Below the pieces are notes generated by a model. That model saw only the letters and a list, made by a program, of their open reading frames with translations, was not told where the DNA came from and searched no databases. Shown piece by piece: positions 1 through 6,786 of a DNA stretch of 12,589 nt. The stretch is taken from NCBI GenBank assembly GCA_902797345.1, contig CADBSL010000107.1, forward strand, positions 1-12,589, in the 5' to 3' direction. Source of the stretch: an uncultured Eubacteriales bacterium. Lineage in GTDB: Bacteria > Bacillota > Clostridia > Peptostreptococcales > Anaerovoracaceae. Each line of letters starts with the position of its first letter. The stretch's first letter is position 1. The position numbers and the translations under genes are program-made.

Positions 1-50
1 AAGGCCGATCCCCATTCTTGCTGTTCAGCGCCTGTTGTCTTGTCTGTCAT
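1..50 (-). CDS. NSS-family sodium:amino-acid symporter, N-terminal fragment (runs off left edge)
   Basis: Only the first 16 codons are in the window, read leftwards from the ATG at 50-48 (MTDKTTGAEQQEWGSA). The last part, EWGSA followed by a partial codon, matches the start of the complete NSS transporter at 1914-3266 (EREQWGSAFG). Sixteen bases at 1-16 are identical to 3230-3245 in the same orientation. A strong ribosome binding site GGGGGA (complement of 58-63) sits 7 nt before the ATG, as in the paralogue. NSS proteins are LeuT-fold symporters of the cytoplasmic membrane that couple Na+ entry to amino-acid uptake. The assignment rests on this short N-terminal match and on the shared leader, so the family is an inference; the start codon is well supported. 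Confidence 0.72.
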   Translation of the reverse strand, partial: MTDKTTGAEQQEWGSA

Positions 51-225
51 TTTTAAATCCCCCATAATTTTCGTTTTCGGAAGATTCATCTTATTCAGTT
101 GTCAATGTTCATTCTGTTTAAAATGTTTAAGTAAAATTGCATCGTACAGAAAATTCCAACCACTGGAACATTTCCGAACTGAACCATTCCTCCGAAAACA
201 TCCTTATGAAATAAAAATACATGTT

Positions 226-251
226 CCGGCGCCCGGTTTCCCGGGCACCGG
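226..251 (-). promoter_or_regulatory. GC-rich hairpin with GAAA loop in the leader of the left NSS gene
   Basis: GCCCGG (231-236) and CCGGGC (241-246) form a perfect 6-bp stem. It is extended by CCGG (226-229) and CCGG (248-251) across one mismatch. Read on the minus strand, which is the sense of the left NSS gene, the loop is GAAA, a GNRA tetraloop; on the plus strand it is TTTC. This suggests a folded element in the minus-strand RNA. It lies about 175 nt upstream of the left NSS start, in otherwise AT-rich DNA. No U-run follows directly, so it is not a typical terminator, and I recognise no riboswitch class. Confidence 0.45.
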
Positions 252-430
252 GATTGAACCTCTAACAGATTTTTGATTCATCAAAAAATTTTATTTTCAG
301 AGTGTACACCTTACGGTTTTAAAGCGATTTTTAAATTCGGTTTCGAACAAATAAAAATATTGGTTTTCGCTAGAAAGCTTTTGATATCAGGGTTTTATCC
401 GGGTTTTCGGCAGAGTATCCAGGGCAATCA

Positions 431-472
431 TACAGCCATTTTTACACAATAAAGAGTGTAGCGGGGGCTGTA
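431..472. repeat. 42-bp nested symmetric dyad upstream of int
   Basis: TACAGCC (431-437) pairs with GGCTGTA (466-472), and inside it TACAC (443-447) pairs with GTGTA (456-460). The two arm pairs are separated by exactly 5 unpaired nt on each side, and the centre is an 8-nt spacer (448-455). It ends 39 bp before the -35 of int. The geometry (arms around an 8-nt centre, next to a tyrosine recombinase gene) would suit a recombinase core site or an operator. Neither role is shown by the sequence. Confidence 0.4.
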
Positions 473-493
473 AACGATAGAAAAAGAGAAGAT

Positions 494-521
494 CCATATT
501 AAAATATTTGATTGAACCCAT
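494..521 (+). promoter_or_regulatory. AT-rich motif overlapping the int promoter, related to 3497-3541
   Basis: The motif reads ATATTAAAATATTTGAT then TGAACCCAT (about 496-521). The same 26-position pattern occurs at 3498-3523 with 4 differences, and on the opposite strand at 3541-3516 with 3 differences. It covers the -35 hexamer of int (512-517), so a protein binding here should affect int transcription. It could be an operator shared by int and the NSS gene, or the end of a duplicated or inserted segment. Confidence 0.4.
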
Positions 522-540
522 ATTGTTGCTGTGCTATAGT
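512..540 (+). promoter_or_regulatory. int promoter, extended -10
   Basis: TTGAAC (512-517) and TATAGT (535-540) are separated by exactly 17 bp. TGC directly before the -10 gives an extended -10 element. Predicted transcription would begin near 547, leaving a short leader before the ribosome binding site at 568-573. Confidence 0.6.
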
Positions 541-580
541 TTGTCATACTACAGGGATGGCAGGATCGGAGGTGACTGGT

Positions 581-1798
581 ATGCACAAACACCGAACAGA
601 CCGTCTGGGAAGAGCCCTCCTGACCGGAGAGATCCAGCGAAGGGACGGGCGGTATGCCTATGTATACTCCCACAGAGATGAAAAAAAGTCTTTATACAGT
701 TGGAGACTATTGCCGGAGGACCCGTTGCCGGAGGGAAAACGGTGGGACAAGTCTCTGAGGGAGAAGGAGGAAGAGCTTCACAAAGAAGAGGAAAGGAAAT
801 ATCGGTCCGGGTCCGCTTTGACGGTGGCGGAACTGGCAGAATTGTATCTTCACCAGAGGGGAGGACTGTCCTATAATACCAGAGCCACCTATGATTCTCT
901 CCTGAAGATCGTCCGGCAGGAAGAATTCGGGAATCGACCCATCACCGAAGTCCGCACTTTGGATGCGAAGTTATGGTTGATGGAACTCCAGTCCCGGGGG
1001 AGGAGTTTCAGCTGTCTGAAATCTCTGAAAGCCATTCTGCAGCCCGCCTTTGCCATGGCGGTGGAAGAGGAAATGGTGGAGAAAAACCCCTTCGGGTTTT
1101 CACCGAAGAAGGTCCTGGAAAATGACCGGAAAAAACGGGAGGCGCTTTCGCCGGAACAGGAGGAGGAATGGCTCCGCTTTTTCCGGAGTGACCCGGAGTT
1201 TGCTGCTTTTTACGATGGGATCCGGATCCTCCTCGGCACGGGACTCCGCATTTCGGAATTCTGCGGTCTGACTCTGGACGATCTGGATTTTGAGCAGGGA
1301 GTCTTCACGGTGGAGCGGCAGCTGATCCGTTCCGGAGGGGAATACCATATTACCCGGCCCAAGACGAGGTCCGGGATCCGGACGCTTCCAATGACTCAGG
1401 AGGTCCGGGACAGCTTTCTGGGACTTTTGAATTGCCGGCCCCGGCCCAGGAAGGAACCTTCTGTGGAGGGGGTGAAGGGGTTTTTGGTGCTGCAGGGAAA
1501 GGACCAGCCGGCTGCCGCGGCTTACTGGAAACAGATCTTCCGAAAAGCCGACCGGGCCTTCCGGGAGAGGGGAGGCGAGGCGGCGGCGGATTTCCCAACG
1601 GTGAGTCCCCATATCTGCCGGCACACGTACTGTACAAAGATGGCCCGGATGGGGATGAACCCCAAGGTCCTGCAGTACCTGATGGGACACTCCAACATTT
1701 CCGTGACCCTGGATGTATACACGCATTTGCAGTTTGAGGACGCCCGGGAGGAAATGAAGCGGATCGGGGTGATCCCGGAAGAGGCGAAAGCGGAATAA
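581..1798 (+). CDS. int: Tn916-type tyrosine recombinase (integrase)
   Basis: This is a site-specific tyrosine recombinase of 405 residues, the same length as I recall for Tn916 Int. The N-terminal region (about 15-65) has the pattern of the Tn916 arm-site DNA-binding domain: LTGEIQRRDGRYAYVY, then LYSWRL and GKRWDKSLREKE. A SAM-like core-binding region follows (about 80-175), then the catalytic domain with all expected residues: R223 in TGLRISE, K261 in RPKTRSG, H344 and R347 in HICRHT, H370 in MGHSN and the nucleophile Y380 in DVYTH. The ATG at 581 is chosen because GGAGGT (568-573) lies 7 nt upstream; the reading frame stays open to 512 without a better start. No excisionase or conjugation genes are adjacent, so it is an orphan integrase or the remnant of an element. 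It appears intact and has its own promoter and terminator. Confidence 0.95.
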   Translation: MHKHRTDRLGRALLTGEIQRRDGRYAYVYSHRDEKKSLYSWRLLPEDPLPEGKRWDKSLREKEEELHKEEERKYRSGSALTVAELAELYLHQRGGLSYNTRATYDSLLKIVRQEEFGNRPITEVRTLDAKLWLMELQSRGRSFSCLKSLKAILQPAFAMAVEEEMVEKNPFGFSPKKVLENDRKKREALSPEQEEEWLRFFRSDPEFAAFYDGIRILLGTGLRISEFCGLTLDDLDFEQGVFTVERQLIRSGGEYHITRPKTRSGIRTLPMTQEVRDSFLGLLNCRPRPRKEPSVEGVKGFLVLQGKDQPAAAAYWKQIFRKADRAFRERGGEAAADFPTVSPHICRHTYCTKMARMGMNPKVLQYLMGHSNISVTLDVYTHLQFEDAREEMKRIGVIPEEAKAE

Positions 1799-1809
1799 CT
1801 GAAAACAAT

Positions 1810-1843
1810 AAGGCGGCATCCGACAGACTGGATGCCGCCTTTT
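1810..1843 (+). terminator. Intrinsic terminator after int (possibly bidirectional)
   Basis: A perfect 12-bp stem (1810-1821 with 1830-1841, AAGGCGGCATCC against its complement) closes an 8-nt loop and ends in TTTT at 1840-1843. It begins 11 nt after the int stop. Because it is symmetric with A/T-rich flanks, it may also stop the convergent NSS transcript, although the T-run on that strand is broken (TTATTGTTTT). Confidence 0.85.
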
Positions 1844-1913
1844 ACAATCCGGCGGGGGATCAAAAAATCAGTGGTTGGTTGATTTTCTGAAAACGGTTAA
1901 ACAATGTTAAAAT

Positions 1914-3266
1914 TTAGAAGTATCCTGCGATACCTACAACTACAACCAGCGCGGTGATAACCGGCAGGCCAACGATGTACCAGGGCTTTAAGAACCGAGG
2001 AACCTTGAAGTACTTCGCACCATGTGCGGAGTGTTCCATATAACGATCCCAGAACTTGGTACCAACGTAGATGGACATGAAGATCGCGCCGATCGGCAGA
2101 GTGATCAACATGGCCACGAAGTCCATGAAGGTGAACAGGTCCATACCCAGCGGAGTAACACCGGCCAGGCTGGTGGTGGAGTGAACAGTCAGAGCAGTTA
2201 ACGCGATCATGATGATCGTGATAATGATGATCGCTTTCTTTCTGTTCCACCCGAAAGCTTCGCCGACTACGGAAGCAGCACCTTCGTACAGACCCAGTAC
2301 GGAAGACCAACCAGCTGCAAACAGCAGCAGGAAGAACAGTGTCCCCCAGAGTCTGCCGCCAGCCATCTCGGTAAATACGAACGGCAGGGTCTTGAATACC
2401 AGACCGGAGCCGGAAGCTACGTCCATGTCATAAGCGAACAGGGACGAGAAGATCGCGATACCGGCGATGATGGCTACAACGATGTTGGACAGGATGATAA
2501 CAGAACCGGAGAACGGGATATCGGAGTTGTCCCGATCCAGGTAAGACCCGAAGGAGAACAGGGATGCCATACCAACACCCGCTAAGAAGAAGCACTGGTT
2601 CAGACCTGCCATAGCAACAGAACCACTCATCTTAGAGAAGTCCGGTGTGAATACCCATTTCACGCCTTCCATACCACCCGGCAGCATCATGCCCCGGATA
2701 GCCAGGATCACCAGGAAAATGAACAGACCCGGAATCAGGATCTTGTTCGCTCTTTCCAGACCTTTCTGTACACCGCCCAGAATAACGATAACGGTCAGTG
2801 CATACAGGATCAGAACGGAGATCCATTTGAATCCCATATTGACCTGTAATCCGCCATAGTAGTCACCCAGCTGGTCTACACTCATCTTGGAGAGACCGCC
2901 GGACAGGTATTTGAAGATATAGAACATTACGTCGGATACGATGGTGATGTAGTAGGAAATCATGATGATTACGGTTGCTGCACCCATCCAGCCGACGATG
3001 GTCCAGAAGGAGTTTCCTTCCAACTGTCTCATACCGGCGATAGCGGATTTCTGGGTATATCTACCCAGTGTCATTTCACCCCAGCAAAGTGGGATAGCGA
3101 TAATGATCGCAAAGATGATACACATCAGCAGGAAGATACCGCCGCCGTTCATACCCATCATATACGGGAACTTCCAGATGGCGCCGACACCTACTGCGTA
3201 ACCAATGGAGGAGATGATAAACCCGAAGGCCGATCCCCATTGTTCTCTTTCTTGAGCTTCAGACAT
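1914..3266 (-). CDS. NSS-family (MhsT/LeuT-like) sodium-dependent amino-acid symporter
   Basis: The predicted protein has 450 residues, typical of bacterial NSS transporters, with 11-12 hydrophobic segments in the cytoplasmic membrane. TM1 carries the family signature: GYAVGVGAIWKFPY followed by NGGG, then IPLCWGEMTLGRYT at the end of TM2. The pattern A-x-W-K-F-P, rather than the LeuT N-x-L-R-F-P, resembles the MhsT branch, which takes up hydrophobic amino acids; the substrate here is only inferred. The ATG at 3266 was chosen over one 44 codons upstream because GGGGGA lies 6 nt before it and because this N-terminus (MSEAQEREQWGSAF) aligns with the partial paralogue at 1-50. The upstream extension is leader sequence. 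The gene is convergent with int and ends 115 bp from it. It has its own promoter and a leader of about 190 nt. Confidence 0.93.
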   Translation of the reverse strand: MSEAQEREQWGSAFGFIISSIGYAVGVGAIWKFPYMMGMNGGGIFLLMCIIFAIIIAIPLCWGEMTLGRYTQKSAIAGMRQLEGNSFWTIVGWMGAATVIIMISYYITIVSDVMFYIFKYLSGGLSKMSVDQLGDYYGGLQVNMGFKWISVLILYALTVIVILGGVQKGLERANKILIPGLFIFLVILAIRGMMLPGGMEGVKWVFTPDFSKMSGSVAMAGLNQCFFLAGVGMASLFSFGSYLDRDNSDIPFSGSVIILSNIVVAIIAGIAIFSSLFAYDMDVASGSGLVFKTLPFVFTEMAGGRLWGTLFFLLLFAAGWSSVLGLYEGAASVVGEAFGWNRKKAIIIITIIMIALTALTVHSTTSLAGVTPLGMDLFTFMDFVAMLITLPIGAIFMSIYVGTKFWDRYMEHSAHGAKYFKVPRFLKPWYIVGLPVITALVVVVGIAGYF

Positions 3267-3463
3267 TGTATTTCCCCCTAAAAATGTAAAGAATGTAAAA
3301 TTGCATGATGACCCGCCGGAAATGTAAGCATCTATTGGATCCCTGTTGATCAGGGGATTCTCCTTGCCTATCCGGGTCCAATGCCCGGGGGAGTTCAATG
3401 AGTTTCCACACCACTTCCTTTCTATATTTCGATAGTATGCATTCCGTTTTTCGATGTATCATC

Positions 3464-3472
3464 AGTATAGCA
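3464..3472 (-). promoter_or_regulatory. Extended -10 of the NSS gene
   Basis: On the minus strand the sequence reads TGC-TATACT, an extended -10 much like TGC-TATAGT at int. No good -35 is visible 16-18 bp upstream, so the promoter may depend on the extended -10 or on an activator. It implies an untranslated leader of about 190 nt. Confidence 0.4.
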
Positions 3473-3496
3473 CTTGGACTGCAACAAAACCGCAAC

Positions 3497-3541
3497 AAAT
3501 ATTAAAATAATTGATGGATTCCATTAAATATTTTAATATTT
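3497..3541. promoter_or_regulatory. 45-bp AT-rich inverted repeat, putative operator
   Basis: AAATATTAAAAT (3497-3508) and its exact complement ATTTTAATATTT (3530-3541) flank a 21-bp centre that itself contains the dyad ATGGATTCCAT (3514-3524). Each half resembles the motif at the int promoter. It lies 25 bp upstream of the NSS -10 element and about 40 bp upstream of the possible DMT1 -35, which suits a shared operator between divergent transporter genes. No regulator gene is visible in the window. Confidence 0.45.
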
Positions 3542-3580
3542 GAAGAAAATAGGAACTATATGCATGCTAAAAACTGCTGA

Positions 3581-3608
3581 TTGACCATACAATTATGCGT
3601 TTTACTTT
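3581..3608 (+). promoter_or_regulatory. Possible DMT1 promoter
   Basis: TTGACC (3581-3586) and TACTTT (3603-3608) are 16 bp apart, upstream of DMT1. The -10 match is weak and AT-rich DNA offers alternatives. Confidence 0.3.
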
Positions 3609-3671
3609 TGGACTTTTGAGTGTTACCATGAAATACGAAGAGAAGAAGACCTTTGGAAGGAGACGATGCAG

Positions 3672-4631
3672 ATGAGAACAAAGACTTTATCCCTGGGGCC
3701 GGCAGCGATCCTGCTGGCGGCGGTGTTGTGGGGAACGGTAGGGATGTTTACCCGCCATTTATATGCCATCGGCTTTACACCGGTGCAGGCTTCTATGTGG
3801 AGAGCAGTGATCGCGACCGTGATCCTGGTGCCGGCACTGTTTATCATAAATCCCCGGAATATGAAGCTGAAAAGCTGGAAGCACATCGGTTATTTCCTTG
3901 TTTCCGGGACCTTTGGCATCGGGATGGCCTATGTCACTTATTTCATGACCATCCAGGCCTCCACTTTAGCGGTGGCGGCGGTGATGCTGTATTCCTCCCC
4001 CATCATGGTCACCATCATGGCCCGTTTCCTTTTTAAAGAGAAGATCACCGGTCGGAAGGGGTTGTCCCTGATCCTGGCCTTTTCCGGGTGCATCGTGATG
4101 TCCGGACTGATCGGAGGAGGGGCCGGAGCCCTGTCCCTGAAGGGGCTGGCCGTAGGTTTCCTTTCCGGCCTCACATATGCCCTCTATCACGTAGGCAGTA
4201 AAATGGCCCTGAAGCACTATGAACCTACCACTGTTGCTGGATATACCTTCTTATTCTCCACCTTTGGGCTGATCCCATTGGCACAGCCCTTAAAGACGCT
4301 GCCGTTGATGGCGGGGCATCCAGGCACCATTCTGACGGTCCTGGGGGTGGGCGTATTGTGCACCCTGGTGCCCTACACCATTTACACCCTGGCAATCCGG
4401 AACGTGGAGATCAGCAAAGCCACCATCATCTCCTTCGCGGAACCGTTGACAGCCACTGCCCTGGGGATCTTCCTTTACGGAGAAGCGCTGACACTGAATG
4501 CCACAGTGGCCATCGCCCTGATCCTGGCCTCGGTAGTGATCGTCAATGTGGATCTGAAAGGAGTCCGGATCCCGGCTGTTCTTCAGAAAAAGTGGAGTCC
4601 GGCTGAAAGCGCGGTGATGATCGATAAATAG
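3672..4631 (+). CDS. DMT-superfamily EamA transporter 1
   Basis: This is a polytopic membrane protein of about 319 residues with the two-EamA-repeat layout of the drug/metabolite transporter superfamily, about 10 membrane segments. The first repeat begins AAVLWGTVGMFTRH and includes LAVAAVMLYSSPIM and FSGCIVMSGL; the second ends with SKATIISFAEPLTATALG. These are standard EamA features, and the substrate cannot be read from them. AAGGAG (3657-3662) lies 9 nt before the ATG at 3672 but only 3 nt before the in-frame ATG at 3666, so I prefer 3672; the difference is two residues. It is clearly paralogous to DMT2 just downstream. A terminator follows, so it is probably transcribed alone, divergently from the NSS gene. 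Confidence 0.9.
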   Translation: MRTKTLSLGPAAILLAAVLWGTVGMFTRHLYAIGFTPVQASMWRAVIATVILVPALFIINPRNMKLKSWKHIGYFLVSGTFGIGMAYVTYFMTIQASTLAVAAVMLYSSPIMVTIMARFLFKEKITGRKGLSLILAFSGCIVMSGLIGGGAGALSLKGLAVGFLSGLTYALYHVGSKMALKHYEPTTVAGYTFLFSTFGLIPLAQPLKTLPLMAGHPGTILTVLGVGVLCTLVPYTIYTLAIRNVEISKATIISFAEPLTATALGIFLYGEALTLNATVAIALILASVVIVNVDLKGVRIPAVLQKKWSPAESAVMIDK

Positions 4632-4657
4632 AGACCTCCTCACATAAATACTGATAG

Positions 4658-4690
4658 AAGGAACACGTCGACCGGATGTGTTCCTTTTTT
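4658..4690 (+). terminator. Intrinsic terminator between DMT1 and DMT2
   Basis: AAGGAACAC (4658-4666) pairs with GTGTTCCTT (4678-4686) around an 11-nt loop and runs into six T residues (4685-4690). It lies 27 nt after the DMT1 stop and separates DMT1 from the downstream cluster. Confidence 0.88.
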
Positions 4691-4743
4691 GGTCCGAAAG
4701 AAAGATCCATGAAAAAAACCGACTGGCTGACGGGGATTTCCTG

Positions 4744-4752
4744 TGATATATT
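4744..4752 (+). promoter_or_regulatory. Possible extended -10 for the DMT2 unit
   Basis: TGA-TATATT is an extended -10 element, placed after the DMT1 terminator and about 38 bp before the DMT2 start. No convincing -35 is present. Confidence 0.3.
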
Positions 4753-4789
4753 GGAGATTGAGGAATATATAAAGGAGAGTTTTGGATTT

Positions 4790-5695
4790 ATGGAAATGAA
4801 GGGAAGAGCAGCAACCGGGGTGTTTATGGCTCTGGCCGCCGGCGTGTGCTGGGGGACTTCGGGGTTGTTTATCCGGGAACTGAACGGTTGGGGCGTGGGC
4901 TCCTTTCAGGCGGCCATGTTCCGGGGAGGAGTCGGCTTTTTGCTGCTTCTGGCGGTGATGCTGATCCGCCGGAAGGAAAGCCTGAAGATCCGTCCCAGAG
5001 ACCTGTGGCTCTTTGTTTTAGTGGGAGGAGTTGGCCTGGCGGCCACGAATCTGGCTTATGCCGTCTCCATCCGGGAGAACCCCCTGGCGGTGGCGGTGGT
5101 AATGCTTTATGCGGGACCCATCGTCTCGACCATTGGAGCAGCTTTTTTGTATCATGAAAGAATCACCCTGCGAAAAGTGATCGCCCTGGTCTGCGCATTT
5201 TCCGGCTGTGTCGTGATGTCCGGTTTGCTGGGGGGGACCTCTTTTCACATCTCGGCGGTGGGACTGATCGCCGGGATCGTAACGGGATTTGGCTACGGCC
5301 TTTATATTCTGGGCAGCCGGAAGGCAGTGGAAAAGTATTCATCTTCGATCACGACCCTGTATCTGACGATGTTCTATTCCTTCGGGACGATCCCTTTTGC
5401 CTTATCGGAGGGATCTCTGCCGGGTGCCCTGGCAGCACCGCTGCCGGTGATGGTGATCCTGCTGTTCGGATTGGTGTGCACCGTGATTCCCTACACGCTG
5501 TATTCCCAGTCTTTGAAGAAGATCGAAGTCGGAAAGGCCTCCGTTCTGTCCTTTTCCGAGCCGGCTACAGCCACGTTGATCGGATTGATCATTTACAGAG
5601 AGGCTTTTACCCTCAGTACCGGCATCGCGCTGGGACTGATCCTGGTGTCCATTATCATTATGAACAGCGGATCCGCAAAAGGTGAAAACAAATGA
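4790..5695 (+). CDS. DMT-superfamily EamA transporter 2
   Basis: This is a membrane protein of 301 residues with two EamA repeats and about 10 membrane segments, paralogous to DMT1 along its whole length. Shared blocks are WGTSGLFIREL, LAVAVVMLYAGPIV, FSGCVVMSGLLGG and GKASVLSFSEPATATLIG. The frame is open further upstream to an ATG at 4676, but that start lies inside the terminator hairpin. The ATG at 4790 fits the family N-terminus and follows AAGGAG (4772-4777), at a slightly long 12-nt spacing; the ATG at 4796 is another option. The stop overlaps the start of the next gene (ATGA, 4 bp), which implies translational coupling with the YkvI-like gene. Substrate unknown. Confidence 0.9.
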   Translation: MEMKGRAATGVFMALAAGVCWGTSGLFIRELNGWGVGSFQAAMFRGGVGFLLLLAVMLIRRKESLKIRPRDLWLFVLVGGVGLAATNLAYAVSIRENPLAVAVVMLYAGPIVSTIGAAFLYHERITLRKVIALVCAFSGCVVMSGLLGGTSFHISAVGLIAGIVTGFGYGLYILGSRKAVEKYSSSITTLYLTMFYSFGTIPFALSEGSLPGALAAPLPVMVILLFGLVCTVIPYTLYSQSLKKIEVGKASVLSFSEPATATLIGLIIYREAFTLSTGIALGLILVSIIIMNSGSAKGENK

Positions 5696-6786
5696 AAGGA
5701 ACGATTCGGTGGAGAAATCTGCTGCGGTTCGCAGCGGCTTATAATGCAGTCTATATGGGTGCAGCCTTCATCAGCGGTCAGGAGACCCTGCAGTTCTACA
5801 TGGCCTTCGGCTGGTGGGGCTTCGCGGGGATGGCCCTGGTGGTGGGCCTGTTTATTTTTGAGGCTTTCCGGTTCCAGGATAAGATCTTCCGGGACAAAAT
5901 CGCAGAACCCTTTGAGGCGGTCCACGCCCTGTGCGGGAAGCGGATGGGGCTGGTGTTTACCTGGATGGTACTGTTGGCTCTGGTGCTGGGGATGGTGTCG
6001 ATGATGGCTGGGTCCGGCGCCGTGGCGGCAGAGAACTATGGATTGCCGGGATTTGCGGGACGGGCCTTCGTGGCAGCTGCTGCCGTGGCGGTGGTCCTTC
6101 TGGGGCTGGACCGGATCGTGGACGTGTTGGGGGTCGTGGGCCCGTTGAATATCGCTTTGATGGTGGTGGTGGCGGTGATGGCCGTCTGGAAGATGCCATT
6201 ATCTGTGCCGGAGGGAATGGCTCTGGCGCCGGAACTGATCGCGGTGAAGGGGGGAGCCACCTGGTGGTTCTCCGCCATCAAATATGCCGGATACGGACTG
6301 TTGGTGCTGATCCCGGTCTATATGATCAGCGGCTCCCAGGCCTCCAGTCTCCGGGAAGCGAAACTCTCCGCCTTTACCCAGATGATCCCCCTGGTGGCGG
6401 TGTGGATCCTGGTGATGTGCGCCCAGGCGGGCAACATCACTGAAGTGGCGGGGACGGAGATCCCCAATGTGACGCTGGCCCGGCTGTATGCGCCGGCCCT
6501 GTCCAAGGTCTTCGGCATCAGCATCCTGTTAGGGACGTTTTCCGCCACCACCATGAGCCTGTGGAGCCTGGTCCGGAAACTGGCGGAGGAAGGGACCCGG
6601 AAATACCGGCTGCTGACCCTGGCGATCGGGGCGGCGGCCCTGGTGATCTCAGGATTGCTGCCCTTTTCGAAGATATTGAATCTGAGTTTCACCATCGTTT
6701 TCAGCATCGGGATGATCCTTTTCGGGATCCTGGTGTGGGGAGTACTGCGGAGAAGACAGAATGAGGGAAAAGATGAACAGCAATAA
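5692..6786 (+). CDS. YkvI-family (APC-superfamily) membrane protein
   Basis: This is a highly hydrophobic protein of 364 residues with about 10 membrane segments. The signature near the N-terminus, GAAFISGQE (residues 23-31) followed by LQFYMAFGWWG, matches the G-x-G/A-F-x-S-G-Q-E motif of YkvI-type proteins. These belong to the LeuT-fold amino acid/polyamine/organocation superfamily; their substrates are mostly unknown. The motif lies in the segment that would form the unwound part of TM1. The start overlaps the DMT2 stop by 4 bp, and AAAGGTG (5678-5684) inside the DMT2 gene serves as ribosome binding site. It overlaps the U32 gene downstream by 26 bp. The C-terminus is a charged cytoplasmic tail (RRRQNEGKDEQQ). 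Confidence 0.85.
   Translation: MKGTIRWRNLLRFAAAYNAVYMGAAFISGQETLQFYMAFGWWGFAGMALVVGLFIFEAFRFQDKIFRDKIAEPFEAVHALCGKRMGLVFTWMVLLALVLGMVSMMAGSGAVAAENYGLPGFAGRAFVAAAAVAVVLLGLDRIVDVLGVVGPLNIALMVVVAVMAVWKMPLSVPEGMALAPELIAVKGGATWWFSAIKYAGYGLLVLIPVYMISGSQASSLREAKLSAFTQMIPLVAVWILVMCAQAGNITEVAGTEIPNVTLARLYAPALSKVFGISILLGTFSATTMSLWSLVRKLAEEGTRKYRLLTLAIGAAALVISGLLPFSKILNLSFTIVFSIGMILFGILVWGVLRRRQNEGKDEQQ

Larger units (their letters stand above)
51..580. other. AT-rich intergenic region with dyads between the partial NSS gene and int
   Basis: This 530-bp stretch has no credible gene; the short ORFs crossing it lack ribosome binding sites and family resemblance. It holds the leader of the left NSS gene (minus strand), including TTGACA at 105-100, for which I find no good matching -10. 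It also holds a GC-rich hairpin at 226-251, a 42-bp nested dyad at 431-472 and the int promoter at 512-540. A 12-mer at 131-142 (GTAAAATTGCAT) recurs at 3295-3306 in the leader of the second NSS gene, at a comparable distance from the start codon. The base composition contrasts with the GC-rich genes on either side. Confidence 0.7.
3267..3671. other. Divergent intergenic region between NSS and DMT1
   Basis: This region of about 400 bp has no gene. It contains the NSS leader (minus strand) with two short hairpins: CCGGG/CCCGG at 3372-3376 and 3384-3388, and CCCTG/CAGGG at 3341-3345 and 3351-3355. It also holds the NSS promoter near 3464-3472, a 45-bp AT-rich inverted repeat at 3497-3541, a weak DMT1 promoter at 3581-3608 and the DMT1 ribosome binding site. 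The 12-mer at 3295-3306 is shared with the left NSS leader at 131-142. I could not match the leader to T-box, glycine or other riboswitch signatures. Confidence 0.65.

Noticed and set aside
248..262. Similarity of GGGATTGAACC to an antisense tRNA T-loop, as a possible tRNA end used as an attachment site
   Set aside because: The flanking bases do not form a T-stem and no acceptor or anticodon arm is present.
40..276. Short plus-strand open frame in the left intergenic region
   Set aside because: It overlaps the start of the NSS gene, lacks a ribosome binding site and has no recognisable features.
281..1870. Ten-base match ATCAAAAAAT on either side of int as att repeats
   Set aside because: It is too short and of too simple composition in AT-rich DNA to separate from chance.
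3267..3456. T-box or amino-acid riboswitch in the NSS leader
   Set aside because: The T-box core AGGGTGGNACCGCG and glycine-riboswitch motifs are absent; only two short hairpins are seen.
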